Assembly: GCA_964510955.1 (NCBI GenBank)
Contig: CAZEDW010000002.1
Coordinates: forward strand, 124,001 to 188,000
DNA length: 64,000 nucleotides
Source of the DNA: JAFLCM01 sp964510955
GTDB lineage: Bacteria; Planctomycetota; Phycisphaerae; Phycisphaerales; UBA1924
Direction: 5' to 3'
Positions 57,674-64,000 of this stretch are shown here, one piece after another; the first letter of the stretch is position 1; each line of letters opens with the position of its first letter. Both the position numbers and the translations under genes were made by a program. The notes under the pieces are model-generated. The model was not told the origin of the DNA, made no database searches, and saw nothing but the letters and a program-made list of their open reading frames with translations.

Positions 57674-57816
57674 CCAAATAGGGCAGCATTCCATGAGCCA
57701 AACGCTCTGGGGCTCAGGGCTCTGACTATCGACCGGAACCCCACGGCGGATTCGTTCGGCCCGGAAAACCCACCCCCACTCCAAGCCTGCGCCATGCCGC
57801 CCGTGGTCCTGAGGAA

Positions 57817-60495
57817 TCAGGGGCACACGCTGCCGAAGGCGCCCAGGAGCGTGGTCAGGTCCGACGTGTTGATGACCCCGTTGAAGTCAAAGTCGCCCGA
57901 AGACCCCAGCGACACCGGCGAGCCGAAACTGCCCAGGAGGATCGTCAGGTCAGCGGTGTTGACCGCACGGTCGCCGTTGATGTCGCCCGGGCAGGGCGGC
58001 GGAGGCGTGCTGGCGGCGCTGTCGGGGTCCGAGCCTGCGAGGGTCTCGTTGCGGTCGTAGTACCCGTCCTCGTCACGGTCGACACCCATACGGTAGGCAG
58101 AGACGACGGGCACGACGGTGAACGTCAGCTCTGAGCCGGGCGCGGCCAAGGCGAGAAGCTGGGCCGCGGTGTGAGACTGGCCGACGATGTCGGACTGGAA
58201 GACGCCGACGGGCTTGTAGTACCAGCCGCGGGGCACGCCGCGGTCCAGGCCCTTGACGATCAGGCCCACCTGGTTGGCGTCCGCCAAGGCCATCATGGTG
58301 TCGATGAGGTTGAGCTGTGCGGGTGAGGCGCCGGCCTGGCTGACCAGGGTGGTCTGCCGCCCGATCGCCGCGTGCGTCCCGGTGTCCCAGCAGAAGACAA
58401 ACGCCTCAAGGTCCTTGCGCTGCTGCAGGCCGCTGGCCCCCGCGGGGAGGTGGAACACGCTCGAGGTGAGGAACGACTGGACGGAATCGAAGGTCCCGTC
58501 GTGGAGGAACCCGAAGCCGCGGTTGTTGTTGGTGCCGGTGTTGGTGAAGCCGGTTTTCTTGTACTCGTTCCGCAGGTGCGGCACCTTCATGCTCTGGGTG
58601 CCGTTGAACATGACCGCGGGGATGATCGTGGCGTTGGCGCCGCTGGGGGTGTTGTGGCACGAGATGCACGTGGCGTTGTTGGTGCCGGTGACCGCGGCGT
58701 TGAGGAAAAGGTCCTGCCCGGTGATGGGGTTCCCGCCGTTGGAGAGCAGGGACGGCAACGACCCGTCGATCAGCAGGTTGGGGTTGGGCGGGAAGGCGAT
58801 GGTGGCGACGTAATCGCGGAACTTGATGTTGTCGGGGTTGGAGAGGTCGGCGTCGTCGCCGAGGATGCTGACGAACGCGTGCCGGAACGCGCCGATGCCT
58901 TCGCGGTCGCCGCGCCAGTGGAACGGCTCGACGCCGACGATGCCCTGCATGGTCTGGGTGACGAGTGGCCCTTTCAAGGGGTGCCAGTTCTCGCAGGTGC
59001 CGCCGGAGCCGCAGACCTGGTTGAAGGCTTTCATGTCGCCCGACGGGTCGCCCAGGTCCCAGGCGAGCTGGTCCATGCGCCCGTCGACGTGGCAGCTCGC
59101 GCACGAGGCCTGCCCCAGGCCGCTGGTGAGGTGGGTGTCGAACAGGAACTTGCGGCCCTGCTTGATGACCAGGGGAGTCGGGTCGAGCAGGCTGATGCGC
59201 TGCACCTCGGCGAACGGGGAAACGCCGACCACCGACAGGCTTCCCTCGAACTTGTTGAGCACGTAGAGCTTGCCGCGTGCCTCGTCGAGCGCGATGCCGG
59301 TCGGCCCCTCGCCGATGTCGGCCCGCGCGATCCGCGCGCCGCCGGGGGCGATGGAGACCACGTTGTTGGACCCCATCCCGGTCACGTAGCCGGTGGTGCC
59401 GCCCGCGTTCCACACGATGCCGCGCGGGTCGCCGATGGAATCGTCGCGCTGGGCCTGCGGGATGCTCCGCACCGCGTAGGTGAGGTGCGGGTTGATGTCG
59501 AACGTGGAGACCGCGCCGGGCGCGGCGCTGTCGAACCAGCCCATCATCACCCGGACGAATGTGGACTGAAGGTTGGGCTCGAAGCGGATGAGGTTGGTGG
59601 CGTCGGTGCCGACCACGGTCACCTCGTTGCCGCCCCCGGTGGGGCGCAGCGCGATGGCCATGTTGATGTTCATCAGGCTCTTGGCAAACGTCGTCGCGAG
59701 CGTGCCGGTGTCGATGATCACGACGTCGTTGTCGTGCATGTTGGACAGGATGGCGCCGGTCCAGACACCGTTGTTGTCGTCCTTGAGCGAGTTGTCGGGC
59801 ATCCGCTTGACGATGAGGCTGGCCGCCGGCGCCGCGGGGTTGGCGCCGTTCAGCGCCGGCGAGAAGCCCGTGCCGCTGTTGGGCGGCGGGTTCGGGTCGC
59901 CGGGGTACGGGTTGATGGCGGCGGACACCGTCGTGGTCTTGATGACCGTGGTCTTGTTGCCCGACTCGAAGATCGCGACGTAGACCTTGTTCCCGTCGGT
60001 GGCCATGGCCCGCGGGTCTTCGCCGGTGATGGCGATGGTGGTCGGTGACGCCGCGAGGTCGGCCGGGTCGAACCGCCACACCTGGTTCAGCGCCGCGACG
60101 CTGACGAACGCGCGCTGGGGCGTTCCGGCGAACACAACGTCGTAGGGCTCATCGCCCACGGAGAGCGTCTGGGTCACGTTCAACGCCGTCAGGCTGACCA
60201 CGCTGACGCTGTCGGAGATGTTGTTGACGACCCACGCCTCGGTGTTGTTGCGCGCGCGCACCGACGTCGGCTCGAGCCCCACCGGGATCGACGCCGAGAG
60301 CACCGGGGTGGCCCCGGTCAGGCTGAAGACCAAGAGGCGTGCGGCGGGGGTGTCGAGCACCAGAAGCTTGGTGCCGTCGGGCGTCATCTCCACCGGGTGG
60401 GTCTGGGGCGTCTCCCAGTTGACGAAGCTCCCCTGCGCGCGCGCGAGCGAGGCGCACACCACAACACCCAAGATGACGCCGGATCCTCGAATCAA
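57817..60495 (-). CDS. Exported beta-propeller / di-haem cytochrome peroxidase-like protein with dockerin tail
   Basis: 892 aa. A signal peptide (GVILGVVVCASLARA) is followed by a YVTN-type beta-propeller (about 30-450), for example TLSVGDEPYDVVFAGTPQRA and DIGEGPTGIALDEARGKLYV. A cytochrome-c-peroxidase-like di-haem region (about 460-700) has CASCHVDGRMDQLAWD and CISCHNTPSG with MKVPHLRNEYKKTGF. The tail has CPGDINGDRAVNTADLTILL and FDFNGVINTSDLTTLLGAF, ending SVCP. Propeller-di-haem proteins act as periplasmic or surface peroxidases or oxidases. The TTG at 60495 is preferred: AGGAGAAGAG lies just before it, and the longer ATG-led frame (60531) lacks one. Single gene. Confidence 0.88.
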   Translation of the reverse strand: MIRGSGVILGVVVCASLARAQGSFVNWETPQTHPVEMTPDGTKLLVLDTPAARLLVFSLTGATPVLSASIPVGLEPTSVRARNNTEAWVVNNISDSVSVVSLTALNVTQTLSVGDEPYDVVFAGTPQRAFVSVAALNQVWRFDPADLAASPTTIAITGEDPRAMATDGNKVYVAIFESGNKTTVIKTTTVSAAINPYPGDPNPPPNSGTGFSPALNGANPAAPAASLIVKRMPDNSLKDDNNGVWTGAILSNMHDNDVVIIDTGTLATTFAKSLMNINMAIALRPTGGGNEVTVVGTDATNLIRFEPNLQSTFVRVMMGWFDSAAPGAVSTFDINPHLTYAVRSIPQAQRDDSIGDPRGIVWNAGGTTGYVTGMGSNNVVSIAPGGARIARADIGEGPTGIALDEARGKLYVLNKFEGSLSVVGVSPFAEVQRISLLDPTPLVIKQGRKFLFDTHLTSGLGQASCASCHVDGRMDQLAWDLGDPSGDMKAFNQVCGSGGTCENWHPLKGPLVTQTMQGIVGVEPFHWRGDREGIGAFRHAFVSILGDDADLSNPDNIKFRDYVATIAFPPNPNLLIDGSLPSLLSNGGNPITGQDLFLNAAVTGTNNATCISCHNTPSGANATIIPAVMFNGTQSMKVPHLRNEYKKTGFTNTGTNNNRGFGFLHDGTFDSVQSFLTSSVFHLPAGASGLQQRKDLEAFVFCWDTGTHAAIGRQTTLVSQAGASPAQLNLIDTMMALADANQVGLIVKGLDRGVPRGWYYKPVGVFQSDIVGQSHTAAQLLALAAPGSELTFTVVPVVSAYRMGVDRDEDGYYDRNETLAGSDPDSAASTPPPPCPGDINGDRAVNTADLTILLGSFGSPVSLGSSGDFDFNGVINTSDLTTLLGAFGSVCP

Positions 60496-60717
60496 GGGCT
60501 CTTCTCCTCTTACCTGCCCTCCAGACGCCATATAGAGTGACGGGCAAGTCGATTCGGGTCAAGACCTTTCGCCGGGCCGTCCACAATTCAGGCGTTATGC
60601 GGGGAGGGGAATCACGCCCCGATCCGATATTTCCGCAAAAATACCTGCGCAGAGGCGCTTCGCCGCACGGGGCGGGGGTCCCTTTCATAGTCCAAACAAA
60701 GCTCCCCGGTCAGGGGA

Positions 60718-61890
60718 CTACTGCAGGTTGACCGGCATCACGACGTAGACGAAGTCGCTGCCGCTGCGGATCAGGCCGGGCTTGTTCGGGGCTTTCAGCT
60801 CGAGAATCACCTGCTCGCCCGGGACCACGCGGAGCGCATCGGTGATGAACGTGGGGTTGAACCCGATCTCGATGCCGGAGCCTTCGTACCCCGCCATCTC
60901 GCACTCGACCTCGGCCTCGCCCATCTCGGCGGCGCGGCTGGAGATCTTCAGCCCGTGGGCCTTGCTCTCGGGCGTCCCGGTGAAGGCCATGCGGATGCCG
61001 CGGGACTCCTCGTTGGTGAGCAGCGCCGCCCTCTTGACGGCGCTCCCGAGCACCTCGACGTCGAACGTGGCCCGCTTGTCCTGGTCCTTAGGGATGACGT
61101 CCTCGTACGGCGGGAAGGTGCCCTCGACGAGGTTTGAGATCAGCAGCGTGCCCTGCGACCCGTCGGCGTCGGGCATGGAGAACAGCACCTGGTTGTCGGT
61201 GATGGCGACCTTGACCGGCGGCGCATCGGCGCTGGGGTGCAGCAGCTTCAGGACCGTGTTCAGCGCCTTGGTCGGGATGATGCAGGAAACCGACTCCGGG
61301 CCGCCGGAGGCGACATCCACCGAGGCCCGCGCCAGCGCCAGGCGGCGCCCGTCGGTGGCGACCATCTCCAGCTTCTTCCCCGAGCGTTTCAGCAGCACGC
61401 CGTTGATGGCGTACCGCGAAGTCTCCTTCGAGGTCGAGAAGATCGTGCGCGAGACGAGCTGCGAGAGGACGTCCTGGCCGATGGAAAAGCCGTTCGAGTC
61501 CGCGGCCGGCTCGGCGATGGGGGGGAAATCGGCGCCGGGGAACCCGTAGATCTTGAACTTGGCGTCGGCGCCCTTGATCGTGCAGACCTCGCCCTCGGCC
61601 TCGATCGTCAGCGTCGGCTCGTTGTCCTGGGCCGAGACGATGGCGCGCAGCTTGTCGGCGGGGATGAGAAGCTCGCCCTCCTCCTTCACCTCGGCGCGCG
61701 AGGTGCTCATGCGCAGGGACACCTCCCCGTCCGTCGCCGCCATGGTGATGAACCCGGCCCCGCCCTTGCCGGACTTCCTGGCCGTGAACTTGACGCACGT
61801 GAGCTGCGGGCGCGGGCTGCGCGCCGAAGCGGTGGCGCCGACCAGATTGACGGCGTCGAGCAGGGCGCCGCGATCACAGATGACCTTCAT
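60718..61890 (-). CDS. dnaN: DNA polymerase III beta subunit (sliding clamp)
   Basis: 390 aa, normal for DnaN (about 370-400). It begins MKVICDRGALLDAVNLVGAT and has three repeated clamp domains; familiar segments are AATDGEVSLRMSTSRAEV, FSTSKETSRYAINGVLLKRS and ATDGRRLALA, and the end is FVYVVMPVNLQ. It forms the dimeric ring that tethers polymerase III. GGAGAG precedes the ATG and TACACT (61928-61923) is a fair -10. It does not sit next to dnaA, recF or gyrB here, unlike the classical order, but next to divergent transketolase. Confidence 0.96.
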   Translation of the reverse strand: MKVICDRGALLDAVNLVGATASARSPRPQLTCVKFTARKSGKGGAGFITMAATDGEVSLRMSTSRAEVKEEGELLIPADKLRAIVSAQDNEPTLTIEAEGEVCTIKGADAKFKIYGFPGADFPPIAEPAADSNGFSIGQDVLSQLVSRTIFSTSKETSRYAINGVLLKRSGKKLEMVATDGRRLALARASVDVASGGPESVSCIIPTKALNTVLKLLHPSADAPPVKVAITDNQVLFSMPDADGSQGTLLISNLVEGTFPPYEDVIPKDQDKRATFDVEVLGSAVKRAALLTNEESRGIRMAFTGTPESKAHGLKISSRAAEMGEAEVECEMAGYEGSGIEIGFNPTFITDALRVVPGEQVILELKAPNKPGLIRSGSDFVYVVMPVNLQ

Positions 61891-62010
61891 TCGGGACTCT
61901 CCGCGTGAGATAAGGGGGACGGAGTGTACCCGTTCGGGGCCGGGCGCTGGTTCGGCTTGCAGCCGTTCTAAGCAAGACGCGGGCCAAGAACTGCTCCCGC
62001 CGAGCCGTGG

Positions 62011-62039
62011 TTGTTCTCGGGCGTGAAACGTGCAATACT
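62011..62039 (+). promoter_or_regulatory. Candidate promoter for transketolase
   Basis: TTGTTC (62011-62016; three of six), a 17-bp spacer and AATACT (62034-62039; four of six). It would give a leader of about 115 bases. A weak match, supported mainly by the structured leader that follows. Confidence 0.3.
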
Positions 62040-62063
62040 GTCAGGCCCGAGGGGAGCCGTCGA

Positions 62064-62088
62064 AGACCGAAGTTTCGGTCTGGTTTTT
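62064..62088 (+). terminator. Terminator-like hairpin in the transketolase leader
   Basis: AGACCGA (62064-62070), loop AGTT, TCGGTCT (62075-62081), then GG and TTTTT. It lies between the candidate promoter and the gene, and there is no plus-strand gene upstream, so it would act as an attenuator or end a very short RNA. Confidence 0.5.
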
Positions 62089-62109
62089 GTTCGGTAAAGC
62101 GCTATCACC

Positions 62110-62135
62110 TGAGCCGCCGGGTTCGCCGCGGCTCA
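62110..62135 (+). promoter_or_regulatory. Second stem in the transketolase leader
   Basis: TGAGCCGC (62110-62117) pairs perfectly with GCGGCTCA (62128-62135) around a 10-base loop, ending 23 bases before the ATG. It could compete with ribosome access or with the upstream hairpin. Confidence 0.35.
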
Positions 62136-62158
62136 CATGAGAAAAGGAACCTGGAGCG

Positions 62159-64000
62159 ATGTCATTTGAAGCCGCCGTCCACGCCCAGGCCGTTGAACTC
62201 AACCGCATGTCGCTGGAGATGTGCGCCCTCGCCGGGGCGGGCCATCCGTCCACCGCGATGAGCCTTGGGCACCTCGTCACCGTGCTGATGTTCCACACCA
62301 TGCGGTGGAGCCCCGAGCAACCCGACTATCCCACGAGCGACCGCCTGGTCCTCAGCGAGGGGCACGCGGTGCCGGTGATCTACGCGGCGGCGATCAAGCT
62401 GGGTGTTGCGGTGGGCAAGGACCCCGCCTCGCGCCGCCCGCTGACCATGGAAGACGCCAAGACGCTGCGCGGGATCGACAGCGTGCTCGAAGGCCACCCC
62501 AACCCGGTCGAGGGCTTCCCGTTCTTCGACGCCGCCACCGGCTCGTTGGGCCAGGGGCTGTCCGTCGCCGCCGGCGTTGCCGAGGCCGCACGGATCGACG
62601 GGTCGGACAAGCGGGTCTACTGCATCATCGGCGACGGCGAGAGCCGCGAAGGCCAGGTGAGCGAGGCCCTGGATTACATCATCGACCGCAAGCTCACCAG
62701 CGTGCTGCCCATCTTCAACTGCAACGAGTGGGGCCAGGCGTCGAAGGTCAGCCCGCAGCAGTCGGCTGAAACGCTCGAGGCCAAGCTCAAGGCCTGCGGG
62801 TTCAACGTCCGCGTGATCGACGGGCACGCCCCGGCGGCCATCAAGTCGGCGTTCGATGAGTTCGCCCGCACCGCCGCCGCCCCGTCGAGCCAGCCCATGG
62901 CGCTGATCGCCAAGACCCAGAAGGGCTGGGGCTCGCCCACCATGCTCAACGGCAACTGGCACGGCAAGCCCGCCGAGGGCCAGCAGCTCCTGCGGGTGCT
63001 GAACGAGCTGAACGAGCGCCGCGGCGAACTCACGTCCGCGCTTACCAGCACCGACTCGTTCATGATCCAGCCGCCCGCCGAGGCCCCCTCGCGCCAGCCC
63101 GTTGCCGGCGACATGCCCAGCTTCAGCCAGACCATGAAGGCCCGCGACATGGAGAGCGTGCTGCACACCGGGCGGCTGGCGACGCGGAAGGCGTACGGCG
63201 TGGCCCTGCACGCGCTGGGCCTGGTGAACGACCGCGTCGTCGCCCTCGACGCCGACGTGAGCAACAGCACTTTCGCCGAGTACTTTGCCAAGGACTCGGT
63301 GCTCAAGGCGCGGTTCATGGAGTGCAAGATCGCCGAGCAGAACATGCTCTCGGTGGCCGCCGGCCTGGCCGCGGCGGGGAAGATCCCCTTCTGCTCGACC
63401 TTCGCCAAGTTCGTCAGCCGCGCGTACGACCAGATCGAGATGGCGATCAACAGCGGCGCCAACATCAAGATCGTCGGCAGCCACTCGGGCCTGGGGCCCG
63501 CCTCGGACGGGCCCAGCCAGATGGCCCTGCCCGACATCGCCTGGTTCCGCGCGCTCACCACCGTCCGCAACGCCCAGGGCAACCCGGCGTGCTACCTGCT
63601 GCAGCCCGCCGACGCCTACGCGGCGTACGCGCTGACAGGCGTGATGGCCGAGTACGAGGGCGCCTGCTACATGCGCACCCACCGTCCCGACGCCGAGTTC
63701 CTCTACAACGACCAGACCGTGTTCAACCTCGGCGGTTTCGAGGTGCTCAGCGAGGGCCGCGACGTGCTGCTGGTCGCCGCCGGCGCCATGGTGCACGAGG
63801 CCAACAAGGCCATCGACCTGCTCGACAAGGCCGGCGTCTCCGCGTCGCTGGTCGACCTCTACTCGATCCCCTTCGACGCCGACGCGCTGCTGGACCTGGC
63901 CAACGCCAACAACGGCTACATCGTGACCATCGAAGACAACTACGGCGCCGGCATCGGCTCCGCGGTGGCCGATGCGCTCACGGCATCGGGCGAGGGCTTC
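62159..64000 (+). CDS. tkt: Transketolase, 3' end cut by window
   Basis: 614 codons are present and the frame is open to the right edge. The N-terminal TPP-binding domain starts FEAAVHAQAVELNRMSLEMC and has GHPSTAMSLGHL, LSEGHAVPVIYAAAIKLG and the thiamin motif IGDGESREGQVSEALDYI with NCNEWGQ. The pyrimidine domain from about residue 340 has DADVSNSTFAEYF and the catalytic-Glu region CKIAEQNMLSVAAGLAA, then SHSGLGPASDGPSQMAL. It exchanges two-carbon units in the pentose phosphate pathway. ATG 62159 follows GGAACCTGGAG. It is divergent from dnaN, 268 bp apart, with a structured leader. Confidence 0.94.
   Translation, partial: MSFEAAVHAQAVELNRMSLEMCALAGAGHPSTAMSLGHLVTVLMFHTMRWSPEQPDYPTSDRLVLSEGHAVPVIYAAAIKLGVAVGKDPASRRPLTMEDAKTLRGIDSVLEGHPNPVEGFPFFDAATGSLGQGLSVAAGVAEAARIDGSDKRVYCIIGDGESREGQVSEALDYIIDRKLTSVLPIFNCNEWGQASKVSPQQSAETLEAKLKACGFNVRVIDGHAPAAIKSAFDEFARTAAAPSSQPMALIAKTQKGWGSPTMLNGNWHGKPAEGQQLLRVLNELNERRGELTSALTSTDSFMIQPPAEAPSRQPVAGDMPSFSQTMKARDMESVLHTGRLATRKAYGVALHALGLVNDRVVALDADVSNSTFAEYFAKDSVLKARFMECKIAEQNMLSVAAGLAAAGKIPFCSTFAKFVSRAYDQIEMAINSGANIKIVGSHSGLGPASDGPSQMALPDIAWFRALTTVRNAQGNPACYLLQPADAYAAYALTGVMAEYEGACYMRTHRPDAEFLYNDQTVFNLGGFEVLSEGRDVLLVAAGAMVHEANKAIDLLDKAGVSASLVDLYSIPFDADALLDLANANNGYIVTIEDNYGAGIGSAVADALTASGEGF

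Noticed and set aside
62040..62158. TPP riboswitch before transketolase
   Set aside because: The leader has two hairpins but not the conserved CUGAGA and ACCUGAUCUGG elements of the THI-box; only short similarities such as ACCTGAG and CATGAGA are present.
1..64000. tRNA, rRNA, CRISPR array, insertion sequence or prophage
   Set aside because: No T-loop signature, no regularly spaced repeats and no transposase, integrase or phage gene were found.

Overview
The window is high-GC bacterial DNA that looks like a planctomycete, most likely class Phycisphaerae. The main evidence is four secreted proteins ending in a two-loop dockerin-like tail (CPxDxNxDxxVNTADL..LLGxFG, usually with a Cys at or near the C-terminus). 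A FloA flotillin, a prepilin-like solo protein of the planctomycete type, a bacterial GH3 protein and a seven-haem cytochrome fit the same picture. No rRNA, tRNA, CRISPR array, insertion sequence or prophage was seen. The first gene (SRPBCC protein) and the last (transketolase) are cut by the window edges.

Layout. 1-3214: an ArsR/SRPBCC pair with a palindromic operator, a BaiN/YhiN-type flavoprotein and an HtrA-like protease. 3294-10757: a tightly packed run, recO, alpha/beta hydrolase, GH3 adenylate-forming enzyme, DinB-like protein, NRDE/TANGO2 protein and a hydrolase-DedA-ATP-grasp fusion, mostly joined by 4-bp overlaps. 10897-27562: secreted proteins (three dockerin-type, two DUF6263-like paralogues), nadE, a GT-C/TPR membrane protein, a prepilin-like protein, MOSC, a serine beta-lactamase-like hydrolase, a TauE/SafE permease, a seven-haem cytochrome, a nucleotidyltransferase and a DciA-like protein. 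28018-35546: housekeeping and single genes (compact rho, Tat metallophosphoesterase, TrmH-type methyltransferase, methyltransferase, floA, isocitrate dehydrogenase).

35618-56977 is a roughly 21-kb surface-glycan island. It has nine glycosyltransferase domains (four GT2, four GT4, one CgeB-like), seven or eight SAM methyltransferase domains, an AsnB-type amidotransferase and a KdsC-like HAD phosphatase domain fused to a glycosyltransferase and a methyltransferase. Most genes lie in three minus-strand operons joined by ATGA/GTGA overlaps, each facing a short divergent plus-strand gene. No Wzx/Wzy or ABC exporter is present, so the enzymes probably decorate a protein (S-layer, flagellin or pilin) or feed an exporter elsewhere. 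Several of the glycosyltransferases share a small C-terminal Rossmann-like module. 57062-64000 holds a lipoprotein truncated haemoglobin, a beta-propeller/di-haem/dockerin protein, dnaN and transketolase with a structured leader.

Regulatory signals. At least six genes have a TANNNT hexamer exactly six bases before an ATG or GTG, the geometry expected for leaderless transcripts; this also fixes several starts. A -24/-12 (sigma-54) promoter precedes the seven-haem cytochrome. The rho and transketolase genes have long or structured leaders. The 600-bp gap before the TauE gene carries stem-loops with a shared CAGTGGCACGGG edge, resembling REP elements.
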